The notes under the pieces were generated by a model, which saw nothing but the letters and a program-made list of their open reading frames with translations, had not been told where the DNA came from and made no database searches. From NCBI GenBank assembly GCA_016165875.1, contig JABBOT010000002.1:41301073-41365072 (forward strand): a stretch of 64,000 bases of DNA, in the 5' to 3' direction. Of the stretch, positions 40,701-50,795 are shown one piece after another. Position numbers and translations under genes: made by a program. This DNA comes from Acanthopleura granulata. Taxonomy: Eukaryota > Mollusca > Polyplacophora > Chitonida > Chitonidae. Every line of letters starts with the position of its first letter. Position 1 is the first letter of the stretch.

Positions 40701-43700
40701 CACCCCAGTTTGCACAATGGGACACAAATCTCCGCTACTTTTAACACCCATGCTAAACAACAAAGGTGTCTGCATGGCTAACATTTCTGGACAATCTAGG
40801 GTGAGTCAGTGCTTGAGGATTAACATCATACTTAACAGTGTTTCAGTCATATGATGACAAGGAGTCCCTCTGGTGTGTACTTACAATGTGTCTTCTTGTG
40901 GCAGGGTGAGTCCATGCTGCCAAAGTGCTGCCGCCACTGGAACATCATGCCGAAGACACCAGACATGACACCCCACCCAGTCACATTATACTGACACCAG
41001 GCCAACCAGTCCTGTTTCCTTGCCCTAACCTCTCCATGCTGAGTGCCAAGCGAGGCAGTAACAAGTACGATCTTTAAAGTCTTTGGTATAACTCGACCCA
41101 GGCTTGAGCCTGGACCTCCCGGCCTCGAGGCAGACGCTCTAACCACTAGACCACCGAGGCGGTCGGACAACCTAGATGAGCACTTCATACATACACCAGA
41201 AGGCCATGCAAAGATAATGATAACACTATCACCCGCTCTCCACTGACCCTTACATCACCATTTTCATACACACACTTACCCATATACTTGATGTAGCGCT
41301 GCTCCTGGTCTGACACGTTCTTGTCAAAGTCCTGCCTGCTGTCGTCAGACTTTTTCTTCCTGAAGTACTCAGCAATCTTGTGCTGTAGCTGGTAGTTCTG
41401 CTGTTGTAACTGGTCTCTCTCCTGAATGGCAGCCTAAATGGACATAATACATCCAATGTGCTTCTACACGAAAGGCAAACCTGTCAACAGCTATACACTA
41501 ATTGACAGAGAGACTGTCAACAGCAACTACATTGTACATACAGACACGTCAGAACATGTACACTACATAATAGAAACCATGGCAGAGATCCGTGAACACA
41601 GATAAAAAGCATGGTAGAGACTACAGGTTGAAGACAAATGAACACAGATAAACTGCATGGTGGTGACCCATCAACACAGATAAACTACATGGTGGTGACC
41701 CATCAACACAGATAAGCTGCATGGTGGTGACCCATCAACACAATAAACTACATGGTGGTGACCCATCAACACAAATGAACTGCATGGTGGTGCCCGGTCT
41801 ACAGAGATGAACTTCGTGGTACAGACCCATCAACACAGATAAGCTGCATGGTGGTGACCCATCAACACAGATAAACTACATGGTGGTGACCCATCAACAC
41901 AATAAACTGCATGGTGGTGCCCGGTCAACAGAGATGAACTTCATGGTACAGACCCATCAACACAGATAAAATGCACGGTGGTGACTCATCAACACAAATA
42001 AACTGCATGATGGTGACCCATCAATACAAACAAACTGCATGGTGGTGACCCATCAACACAGATAAGCTGCATGGTGGTGACCCATCAACACAAATTAACT
42101 GCTTGGTGGTGACTCATCAACACAGATAAACTGCATGGTGGTGACACATCAACACAGATAAACTGTATGGTGGTGAACCACCAACACAGATAAACTGCAA
42201 GTTGGTGCTCTGTCAACACAGACAAACTTCATGGTACAGACCCATCAACACAGATAAACTGCATCATGGCGATCCATCAACACAGAAAAACTGCATGGTG
42301 GTGACCCATCAACACAGACAAACTGCATGGTGGTGACCAATTATCACAGGTAAATTGTATGGTGGAGACATATCAACACAGATGAACTGCGTAGTAGAGA
42401 AACATCAACACAGATAAAATGCATACTAGAAACCTATCAACACACATAAGCTGCAGGGTAGAGATCCATCAAAACAAATAAAAGCATGGTGGGGATGAAG
42501 ACAGATCAACTCAGATAAACTGCACGATATAGACCTATCAACACAGATAAACTGTATGGTGCTGACACATCAACACAGATAAACTGCATGGTGGTGACTC
42601 ATCAACACAGATAAAATGCATGGTGGTGACACATCAACACAGATGAACTGCATGGTGGTGACACATCAACACAGATAAACTGCATGGTGGTGACCCATCA
42701 ACACAGATAAACTGCATGGTGGTGACCCATCAACACAGATGAACTGCATGGTGGTGACACATCAACACAGATAAACTGCATGGTGGTGACCCATCAACAC
42801 AGATAAACTGCATGGTGGTGACCCATCAACACAGATAAACTGTATGGTACAGATCTATCAACACAGATAAACTGCACGGTGGTGACTCATCAACACAAAT
42901 AAACTGCATGATGGTGACCCATCAATACAAACAAACTGCATGGTGGTGACTCATCAACACAGATAAACTGTATGGTGGTGACCCATCAGCACATGTAAAC
43001 TGTATGGTAGAGACCTATCAACACAGATGAACTGTATGGTACAGACCTATCAACACAGATAAACTGCGTGGTACAAATCAATCAACACAGATAAACTGTA
43101 TGGTGGATACCCATCAAAATATAAACTGCATGGTGATGACCCATCAACACAGATGAACTGCATAGTAGAAACACATCAACACAGATAAAATGCATGCTAG
43201 AAACCTATCAACACACATAAGCTGCAGGGTAGAGATCCATCAAAACAGGATAAAAGCATAGTAGAGACAACAGGATGAAGACAGATCAACCCAGATAAAC
43301 TGCATGATACAGACCTATCAACACAGATAAACTGCATGGTGGTGACTCATCAACACAGATAAACTGTATGGTGGTGACCCATCAGCACATGTAAACTGTA
43401 TGGTAGAGACCTATCAACACAGATGAACTGTATGGTACAGACCTATCAACACAGATAAACTGCGTGGTACAAATCAATCAACACAGATAAACTGTATGGT
43501 GGATACCCATCAAAATATAAACTGCATGGTGATGACCCATCAACACAGATGAACTGCATAGTAGAAACACATCAACACAGATAAAATGCATGCTAGAAAC
43601 CTATCAACACACATAAGCTGCAGGGTAGAGATCCATCAAAACAGGATAAAAGCATAGTAGAGACAACAGGATGAAGACAGATCAACCCAGATAAACTGCA

Positions 43701-46700
43701 TGATACAGACCTATCAACACAGATAAACTGTATGGTGGTGACCCATCAACACAGATAAACTGTATGGTGGTGATCCATCAACACAGATAAACTGCATGAC
43801 GGTTACCCATCAACACAGATAAACTGCATGGTGGTGACCCATCAACACAGATAAATTATATGGAGGTGACCCATCAAACACAGATAAACTGCATGTTAGA
43901 GACCCATCAACACAGGTAAGCTACATGGTAGAGACCTAACCTGAAGGAAGAGACATACCAACACAGATAAACTGCAAGATAGAGACACATCAACACAGAT
44001 AAACTGTATGGTGGTGACAAATCAACACAGAAAAATTGCATTGTAAAGGCCCATCAACACAGACAAACTGCAAGGTAGAGGCCTATGAACACAGATAAAC
44101 TGCATGCTAGAGACACATCAGCAGTATGAAGTCAATCAACAAAGGCAAACTACATTGTAGACATATCCATCAAAGGCAGATTAATTTACATGTAGGTGCC
44201 TATAAATATTTGAGTGGCATCTAATTCCATACCACAGAATGTCTTCATATATAACTGCCTTCAAACTTGTGGATTACAGCAAACCTGATACAAGCCAGCA
44301 GAAACCATTGCCCACATGACTACAGTTTTTCCATAAAGCTGTAGCTCACCAGAACGGGATTCAACCCAACCTTATTGGCCAAGGGCTAAGGCACAGCCAT
44401 TTTTCAATACATTTTATCCAACAATCCATCTCCAGCAGTAAAGTACATGCACCTATCTTCTTCACCAGGAAAAGTTGTTTCCCTTGACATGATGCATTTA
44501 TTCCCCTTGTTCCGAACGAAAATTGCAAAGCCATCACGACAAAGTTTCTGTTTGAGAGAATTATAACTGTCAGAGTGACTGTTCACTCTACAATGTTTTC
44601 ATCACAACATGGATGTGTTTCACTGAAACAGGATGTGGAAAAAACACCAGAATTGACACCCTACAAAGATTTCCATGAGGTCAAATCCCTGTCAATGCCT
44701 GCCTCACACCCATTATATCTGTCAAAAACCTGTCAAAGTTTCCCTGGCAAGGCTTACCAGACTCCTACGATATCTGTCAAATCTCCTTCAAAGTTTCCCT
44801 GTCAATGCCTATCAGACTCCCGCAATATCACTGTCAAATCCCTATCAAAGTTTCCCTGTCAATGCCTACCTGACTCCCGCGATATTACTGTCAAATCCCT
44901 ATCAAAGTATCCCTGTCAATGCCTACTCCCGCGATATCACTGTCAAATCCCTATCAAGGTTTCCCTGTCAATGCCTACCAGACTCCCGCAATATCACTGT
45001 CAAATCCCTATCAAAGTTTCCCTGTCAATGCCTAACAGACTCCCCCGATATCACTGTCAAATCCCTATCAAAGTTTCCCTGTCAATGCCTACCAGACTCC
45101 CGCGATATCACGGGAGTCAGGTAGGCATTGACAGGGAAACTTTGATAGGGATTTGACAGTGATATCGCGGGAGTCTGGTAGGCATTGACAGGGAAACTTT
45201 GATAGGGATTTGACAGTGATATCGGGGGAGTCTGTTAGGCATTGACAGGGAAACTTTGATAGGGATTTGACAGTGATATTGCGGGAGTCTGGTAGGCATT
45301 GACAGGGAAACCTTGATAGGGATTTGACAGTGATATCACGGGAGTCAGGTAGGCATTGACAGGGAAACTTTGATAGGGATTTGACAGTGATATCGCGGGA
45401 GTCTGGTAGGTCAAATCCCTATCAAAGTTTCCCTGTCAATGCCTATCTGACTCTCACGATATCTGTTAAACCAGGTTTACCCCAGTGATACTGCATGATC
45501 ATTACTCTCTACTAATTGTTACCTCTCAATACCTGGATTTAACATTGAAGGTCTAATTAACTAACTCAATACACATAGCCCTATGAAGTGTTCCCAACCA
45601 AACTTCATTAAGGTAATTTAATTTACTGAATTAAAAAATTTCTCCATCAAATGATCTTGATCAAACCCCTAATTAATTGACTAACATGATATCACTCTAT
45701 CAACTGTTCCCTACCAAACCTCTAGTTAACTGATTTACATGATATCTCTATACCAGCTGTTCTTGGTCAAACCTCAAGCTGACTGACTTACACGATATCT
45801 CTCTATACCAACTGTTCCCACTCAAACCTCTAGTTGACTGACTCACATGATATCACTCTATCAGCTGTCCTCAATCAAACTTCCAGTAAACCAACTCACA
45901 TGATATCTCTCTATCAACTGTTCTCGGTCAAACTCTGGCTCATCTGACTCTTCTTCATCCATCATTTCTTGCTGTGATAAATCAGCATCCCCAGCCTCCG
46001 AAGGTTCTGTAATACAAAGTCATATAATGCTTGACAAAAAAATGAGACCCTGGGGACTAAGCTTATAAAAAACCTGGAATACAAAAGTCAGCTTTATTGA
46101 GCAGCTTTAACCCTGATATGAATCTTAATATTCATTTGTGAATACCTGCATTATCTCTGATACCAATTTTAATATTCCTCTGTGAATAACTACACTATCT
46201 CTGATACCAATCTTAATATTCCTCAGTGAATATCTACATTATCCCTGATACCAATCTCAATGTTCCTCTGTGAATATCTGCATTATCTCTGATACCAATC
46301 TCAACATTCCTCTGTGAATATCTGCATTATCTCTGATACCAATCTTAATATTCCTCAGTGAATATCTACATTATCTCTGATACCAATCTCAACATTCCTC
46401 TGTGAATATCTACATTATCCCTGATACCAATCTCAACATTCCTCTGTGAATATCTACATTATCTCTGATACCAATCTCAACATTCCTCTGTGAATATCTG
46501 CATTATTTCTGATACCAAGCTCAACATTCCTCTATGAATATCTGCATTATCTCTGGTACCAATCTCAACATTCCTCTGTGAATATCTACATTATCCCTGA
46601 TACCAATCTCAACATTCCACTGTGAATATCTGCATTATCTCTGATACCAATCTCAACATTCCTCTATGAATTTCTGCATTATCCCTGATACCAATCTCAA

Positions 46701-49700
46701 CATTCCTCTGTGAATATCTGCATTATCTCTGATACCAATCTCAACATTCCTCTGTGAATATCTGCATTATCTCTGATACCAATCTCAACATTCCTCTGTG
46801 AATATCTGCATTATCTCTGATACCAATCTCAACATTCCTCTATGAATTTCTGCATTATCTCTGATACCAATCTCAACATTCTTCTGTGAATATCTACATT
46901 ATCCCTGATACCAATCTTAATATTCATCTGTGAATATCTGCATTATCCCTGATACCAATCTCAACATTCTTCTGTGAATATCTGCATTATCCTGCAAGCT
47001 CAGAATTAACACAGAAATCGTATTGGTGAGAGGTTCCTGAGTCATTGTGCTGCTAGCATGCTAAACATTGTGTAAATATACAAAGGTATTGTTTGCTGAA
47101 TGATATCAGTATTTTTTCTTCTCAACTTGAGCCATAAAACAAAATACACGCACCATCTGGGGTGCTTGGCTCTAGCATCTCCGGCATGTGGTCTGGGTCA
47201 ATGACCAGGGCAGCTGGGCTTCCTTCACGAGACAGTTTCACCCCCACAGCCATGGGACTCTCTGCTCTCTCAACATCCTCCTGCTTAAAGAATATTTTTG
47301 ACAAATACCAAAAACAATGTCATACCAGTAACTCAATCACTTTTCAAGCTAATACAAATTGTTGTTTTTTTTTATGATTACGGAGTCAATTTGATCAACT
47401 TATATCTTTTTTGAAGTCCTTAAAAGTTGACAAAGATATACAATATAAACAAATGCATATTCCTTTTATCATGACAAAGGTGTACTAATTGCCAACAGAA
47501 GTGATCCAGATTGAAACTAACTGTTCAATCTCACTGGAAATTTTCTCTAAATAGGTCACTCATATTGAGAGTTCTATTGATCTTTAAAAGGTGGATGATT
47601 TGTGGTTTGTTTCGGGGATGATTGTGCAGTAAAAGGTAAATTTCAGCAAGGAAAGCAAAACTGTATCAACATTATTCCCCACTAAAAATGCACTTTTTGG
47701 AGCAATTTTTAGTGGCAAAATACACATCTCAGAATTGCAATGGATTACATAATTTTTAGACACAGGCATGTCAACAAAGCCGAATCCAATGTTTAGACTC
47801 TCTTCAAATGAGGACAGACCTGCACTTGTATTTGTGGTTCTACTTCTGTCTGGGGCTCTGCTGAGGTCTCTTGATCTGCCGGGGTTTGCTCGGCTTCCTG
47901 CCCCTCTGTCACAGTGGCCTCCTCTCCCTCAGCTGCTACAGCCTCATCCCCTAGGACAGGGGCCTGCTCAGCACCCTCCTCTCCCACAGGCTGCTCCTGC
48001 TCCCCTCCCTCTGTCTGAAGTGTCCCCCCAGCTTCACCATCAGCCCTCGTCCCACCCTCACCTTTGTCTTCACTATCCTGCCCTTCACCAGGCTGGCTCT
48101 CTGGGGCAGGCCCATCTGATTACACAAATAACAAGTGCCTTCTACAGTAGCTATACATATACAAATGAATACACAGAAACAATAAGACAGTTAATTGTGC
48201 ATTATCTCACTGGTGTTTTATGACGTACTCAAGAATATTTCACTTACACAACGCCAGCAATCATTATGGTGGCAGAAACTGGGCAGAGCCCAGGAGAAAC
48301 CCATGACCATACGGAGACTACTGTCAGACCTTGCTACACAGGACCAGTTAGAAAGCCAGCAAGGGCTGGATTTGAACTTACAGTGACTACACTGATGAGA
48401 GGCTAACAGGTCACTGTCACTGTTCTTACCAACAGGCAATGGAGGCCCCACAAGACAGCTACAGCAACTACACTGTTTATATTGCATCACTGAATTCCAT
48501 TGGATAGATGGATGAACATGTTGCGGCAAAGGGCAACTGCAGATTACAGCTTCCACCGTAAATCATACCCTACATGTAGATGTGATAGCAAGGCTACCAA
48601 AGAGCTCACCTGTAGGGGACAGATTCTAATATGTGGTCCGCTAAGTCAGGAATTCTGTAATTTACGGTATTTAATATACACACACAGAATCAACAATGAA
48701 ATATGCCGCTCGTGTCATTATGATGTACTTGTTTGCAAACCTTGACCTCAATACATGCAGCATTTTTGAAGATACCACCCCTAACATTTTGTTAAACATC
48801 AATTCTGATACATAGTGGACGGAGTCAGGGTTTCGGTAAATTACAGTATTTAATATGCACACACAGAATCAATAATGGAATATCCCCCTTGTATTATAAT
48901 GCTCTATACGTGTGTAAATCCTGAACTCAATACATGAGGTACTTCTTAAGACACCACCTCAAACATTTTGTTTAACACAGATTCTTACACACAGTACACT
49001 AAGTCAGGAATTCAGTAATTTATGGTATTTAATATGTACACACAGAATCAACGATGGAATATGTCCGTCGTGTTATTGTGCTCTACATGTCTGCGAATCC
49101 TGAGTTCAATACATGCACTACTTTTTAAAATTCCACTTGTTTAACATTGCTTTCCTTCTTATAAGACTCAGATGCCAACGCCTATGCTTATACTGACGCC
49201 GAGGCTCATGGTACGACATAAGCTACGCCTGTATTTAGTACTGGCACGCTGAAAATCAATCCACTAAAACTGTTAAAAATTCACTGGAATCAAGTTTGTG
49301 ACCAAGATATTGTATAAGAAATCAAAGATCCCTGAAATTCTCCTGGTGGCTTTAATTTGCACTGAATCCAGGTATGATTTGAAAAAAAATATTATATGTA
49401 TGCATTCTGATTATACTTAATTCTGTCCAACAAGGTGCAAAGGAGAGAGTTCAATAGACACAAAAGTGAAGCAACTGAACATCTCTGGTAGCATATGTGA
49501 TAAACTACCAACCTTCACACTGTTTCATAAAACCTGCTTTGCCATATATGTTTTTGTCTATGCAAACCTGTGGGTGCTGGAGTCTCTTCCTGTCCGACTA
49601 TGGGTGTTTCCCCGTTCCCAAGCTGTGGCTCTCCTCCCTCACCTTGGTCTGCAGGCTCAGCAGTCACTGGCTCAGACTCATCTGGGGTAGCATCTGTAGT

Positions 49701-50315
49701 TTGGGGTGTATCCGTTACCTCCCCTTCTCCCCCTGTGGGCACATCTGTACTTTCTGGCTGATCAGGAGCTGACTCAGCAGCTGTCTCATCTTCTGTACCA
49801 TTATCTGACACGTCAAAAATATTGGTACATGTGCTTAATTTTCCTTACATACAAAACTATTACTTCATTATTCCTTCACTTATCTCTTTTCCTTCTCCAC
49901 AATTATAAAATCATCTCCAGAAAAGAGCTTACAAAGAACAGAATTTTAAACTCTTATTCAAGTCTCCAAAGTATAGCATAAGCCACAAATAAAAATCAAC
50001 CAATTTTTTTTCTTCAGACAGGTCTATTTTTTTTTTTTAAAAATGCACTGAAGCACTGTAGCCATTTGATTTAAATTATTTCACCTAAATGCCAGCACAC
50101 CAGGATAGGCAAATTATCTGGTTATAACATAAATTCTATCAGCTATAAAGTGTGTCCAACTCATTAAGACAAATATCATGACACAAATATATGCTCTCAC
50201 CATTATTCTGATTTTGGTCCGTGTCTTGGTCTACATTTACTTGCTCCTCAGTAATTTCTGGAACTGGTGCATCTTGGGCAGCTGGCGTGGTTTCTTCTTC
50301 CATATCTACAACTTC
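34474..50315 (-). CDS. CCDC96: CCDC96-type ciliary coiled-coil protein, 11 coding exons
   Basis: Eleven exons on the minus strand join in phase through GT-AG introns into about 604 residues, counting from the ATG at 50303-50301. Residues 1-290 are acidic and rich in Glu, Pro, Thr and Gly, with no obvious fold. Residues about 280-600 are almost entirely charged coiled coil and match the DUF4201 (CCDC96/CCDC113) pattern, including AEYFRKKKSDD, QVAVNSLNSRSGK, LHLIDFEQLKIENQTYNEKI and GLLGNESLLRDFEEQ. From family knowledge, CCDC96 (FAP184 in algae and ciliates) pairs with CCDC113 on the axoneme near radial spoke 3 and the nexin-dynein regulatory complex and supports ciliary beating. Length is close to the vertebrate protein. 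CCDC113 shares the fold, but the acidic N-terminus and the final GLLGN...LLRDFEE block favour CCDC96. The six introns over 1 kb all carry tandem repeats. Confidence 0.9.
34800..35090. repeat. 40 bp tandem array in last CCDC96 intron
   Basis: GTACAAAACAGCATGCGGTG then TCAACCACATCTGACCACAG, with phase kept exactly at 34871, 34911, 34951, 34991 and 35031. Confidence 0.9.
36559..36696 (-). CDS. CCDC96: CCDC96 coding exon 10, DUF4201
   Basis: The acceptor is TGTTACAG before 36696 and the donor GTCAGT follows 36559, phase 0 at both ends. It encodes 46 residues, ELLKLRKKITSTVQVLTHLK onward, coiled coil. It continues exon 9 without a gap in the family pattern. Confidence 0.92.
36900..38095. repeat. 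34 bp minisatellite in CCDC96 intron 9
   Basis: About 34 units of ACCCACCCAAACCTTTACAC plus TGCTGTTAGCATAG. Around 37310-37620 two unit types alternate as a dimer of about 68 bp. Nearly fills the intron. Confidence 0.92.
38122..38214 (-). CDS. CCDC96: CCDC96 coding exon 9, DUF4201 core
   Basis: The acceptor is GTTTACAG before 38214 and the donor GTGAGT follows 38122, phase 0 at both ends. It encodes 31 residues containing LHLIDFEQLKIENQTYNEKI, the most conserved block of the CCDC96/CCDC113 family. Confidence 0.94.
38533..38652 (-). CDS. CCDC96: CCDC96 coding exon 8, DUF4201
   Basis: The acceptor is CATTTCAG before 38652 and the donor GTAAGA follows 38533, phase 0 at both ends. It encodes 40 residues, DIEQYLSIENRKDNDVVNVR followed by a Lys-rich heptad stretch. 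This is the start of DUF4201. Confidence 0.92.
39041..39234 (-). CDS. CCDC96: CCDC96 coding exon 7, coiled coil
   Basis: The acceptor is TCTCCTGTAG before 39234 and the donor GTAGGA follows 39041. After a two-base carry-over it encodes 64 residues, NLEELRKQEGQEQENYCVQI onward, ending RFIEFKKQVAVNSLNSRSGK plus SIPPK. Its acceptor and the adjoining bases are the unit repeated dozens of times in the upstream intron. Confidence 0.92.
39235..40625. repeat. 32 bp array built on a 3' splice site (CCDC96 intron 6)
   Basis: Units GTTTGCTACAGGAGAGAAAA plus CATCAGATCAAA begin directly at the acceptor of coding exon 7. On the transcribed strand each unit reads CTGAT, TTTTCTCTCCTGTAG, CAAAC, a possible branch point, pyrimidine tract and AG. 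A 56 bp higher-order unit recurs five times at 40215-40480. Long plus-strand frames (KVCYRRENI repeats) are artefacts. Confidence 0.92.
40828..41165 (-). mobile_element. SINE family B, tRNA-derived, near full length
   Basis: On the minus strand: a tRNA-like head GCCTCGGTGGTCTAGTGGTT with A box TGGTCTAGTGG, a B-box-like GGCTCAAGCCT, then a long body and an end module GTCATCATATGACTGAAACA. Located in CCDC96 intron 6, in sense orientation with the gene. Confidence 0.8.
41280..41433 (-). CDS. CCDC96: CCDC96 coding exon 6, coiled coil
   Basis: The acceptor is TTTAG before 41433 and the donor GTAAGT follows 41280, phase 0 in and phase 1 out. It encodes 51 residues with the family-typical blocks QLQHKIAEYFRKKKSDD and SDQEQRYIKYM. 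The protein match is among the clearest in the gene. The exon is isolated between two repeat-filled introns of 4.5 and 2.0 kb. Confidence 0.92.
41560..44135. repeat. 32 bp satellite in CCDC96 intron 5
   Basis: About 80 units of CATCAACACAGATAAACTGC plus ATGGTGGTGACC. Two long segments starting near 42991 and 43387 are near-identical, a higher-order repeat of 396 bp. The array makes up more than half of the 4.5 kb intron. Confidence 0.95.
44690..45470. repeat. 57 bp array with internal inverted duplication (fold-back)
   Basis: Direct units (CCTACCAGACTCCCGCGATA, TCACTGTCAAATCCCTATCA, AAGTTTCCCTGTCAATG) run to 45102. After an 8 nt spacer (45103-45110) the same array runs in reverse to about 45410, then one direct unit follows. 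The arms share private variants in the same order. 57 is a multiple of 3, so frames up to 193 codons stay open; they are intronic and not considered genes. Confidence 0.93.
45565..45905. repeat. 53 bp array built on a 5' splice site (CCDC96 intron 5)
   Basis: Six or so units of roughly CTGACTCACATGATATCTCT plus CTATCAACTGTTC..GTCAAAC. The unit nearest the gene is the end and donor of coding exon 5 itself. On the transcribed strand three inner units retain GTAAAT, GTAAGT and GTGAGT at the equivalent place. Confidence 0.8.
45900..46006 (-). CDS. CCDC96: CCDC96 coding exon 5, start of coiled coil
   Basis: The acceptor is ATTACAG before 46006 and the donor GTGAGT follows 45900. It encodes 35 residues ending EFDREQLIERYH, which runs into the next exon as AAIQERDQLQQQN, a typical start of the CCDC96 coiled coil. 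The last roughly 45 bases of this exon and its donor are the terminal unit of a tandem array lying downstream in the intron (45565-45899). Confidence 0.9.
46080..46990. repeat. 44 bp minisatellite in CCDC96 intron 4
   Basis: About 20 units of ATTATCTCTGATACCAATCT plus CAACATTCCTCTGTGAATAT and CTGC. High identity, suggesting recent homogenisation. Confidence 0.95.
47024..47071 (-). mobile_element. SINE family A head fragment
   Basis: TTGGTGAGAGGTTCCTGAGT then CATTGTGCTGCTAGCATGCT corresponds to the tRNA-like head of family A in reverse. Only this piece remains. Confidence 0.55.
47154..47280 (-). CDS. CCDC96: CCDC96 coding exon 4
   Basis: The acceptor is TTAAGCAG before 47280 and the donor GTGCGT follows 47154, in phase 0 and out phase 1. 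It encodes 42 residues containing VGVKLSREGSPAALVIDPDH, less acidic than the exons before it, leading from the disordered region towards the coiled coil. Confidence 0.85.
47820..48115 (-). CDS. CCDC96: CCDC96 coding exon 3, acidic region
   Basis: The acceptor is TAATCAG before 48115 and the donor GTCTGT follows 47820. It encodes 98 residues of Gly/Glu/Gln/Pro-rich acidic sequence (for example GPAPESQPGEGQDSEDKGEG). This is the largest coding exon and continues the disordered N-terminal region. A short intron of 539 bp without repeats follows. Confidence 0.85.
48209..48428 (-). mobile_element. SINE family A copy in CCDC96 intron 2
   Basis: TGGTGTTTTATGACGTACTC, AAGAATATTTCACTTACAC, GCAGAAACTGGGCAGAGCCC and GATTTGAACTTACAGTGAC parallel the copy at 32955-33208. 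The tRNA-like head is truncated. Confidence 0.82.
48605..49145. repeat. 179 bp satellite, three copies
   Basis: AGTCAGG anchors lie at 48644, 48823 and 49002, exactly 179 apart. Each copy contains CGGTATTTAATA, CACACAGAATCAA and CAATACATG blocks. Copies differ by about 15-20 percent by eye. Confidence 0.88.
49568..49804 (-). CDS. CCDC96: CCDC96 coding exon 2, acidic region
   Basis: Starts after TGTCAG and ends before GTTTGC, phase 2 in and phase 1 out. It encodes about 78 residues of low-complexity acidic sequence (DNGTEDETAAESAPDQPEST onward) rich in Glu, Thr, Pro and Asp. It matches only in composition the acidic N-terminus of CCDC96 proteins. The splice phases fit both neighbours and the frame is open throughout. 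Confidence 0.85.
50201..50315 (-). CDS. CCDC96: CCDC96 first coding exon
   Basis: The acceptor is TTTAG before 50315 and the donor GTGAGA follows 50201; the exon ends in phase 1. The only ATG is at 50303-50301 and is taken as the start, giving MEEETTPAAQDAPVPEITEE and 34 residues. Four codons upstream of that ATG (EVVD) are open, so a coding exon further upstream is possible. If the candidate leader exon near 57.04 kb is correct, an in-frame TAG there makes this ATG the first usable start. Confidence 0.75.
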
Positions 50316-50439
50316 CTAAACAAGAAAAGAATAAAGATTAAAGCTGTTATCCAACAGGGTTGTTGTTGGATGATTACCTGTCTACCATATCTAGTAGTCC
50401 TCTGATAACATCATGGTAATAAAAAAAGAGAAAAAATAA

Positions 50440-50510
50440 AATTGAAAAGATTGAGAAGGGATGAACTGGATCTGAACCCATGACTGCCATGGAATGGGCC
50501 TACTACTAAA
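50440..50510 (-). mobile_element. tRNA-like SINE fragment, family D
   Basis: On the minus strand GGCAGTCATGGGTTCAGATC contains a near B box. A second copy lies at 51250-51320, with similar flanking GAAAAGATTG words. Confidence 0.4.
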
Positions 50511-50616
50511 AACCATTCTAGAATCAGTTCAGCTTTGATCCTTTGCCCATAGCCCATAACAAAAGACATAAAGAATACAGTGTAGCAATGATAATCTCCA
50601 TTCTCATAGTAAACTG

Positions 50617-50795
50617 CACTCAGCCATGTCCAGCTTTACAGCTATAATGGTTTCCTCCACGTGACCTCTATATGTGGAGAAATTTTTCTCTTTTGCACTT
50701 AGTGCATATCTGGCCCTTTGCACTCTGTAATTTTCAGCATTACAGCTCTAACAGTTTTCTGTAACGTGACCTCCAAATAAGGGGAGAATTGCAGT
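50617..50795. repeat. Two-copy direct repeat of about 104 bp
   Basis: CAGCTTTACAGCTATAATGG...CACGTGACCTC at 50631 recurs as CAGCATTACAGCTCTAACAG...AACGTGACCTC at 50735. Confidence 0.55.

Noticed and set aside
44575..45156. 193-codon frame with 19-residue repeats
   Set aside because: The 57 bp unit is divisible by three, so several frames stay open by construction. It is intronic and shows no independent coding signal.
39235..45470. CRISPR-like regular repeats
   Set aside because: Units are contiguous without unique spacers and lie in introns of a eukaryotic gene; these are minisatellites.
47768..48223. 151-codon plus-strand frame rich in Pro, Leu and Gln
   Set aside because: Antisense shadow of the acidic CCDC96 coding exon 3.
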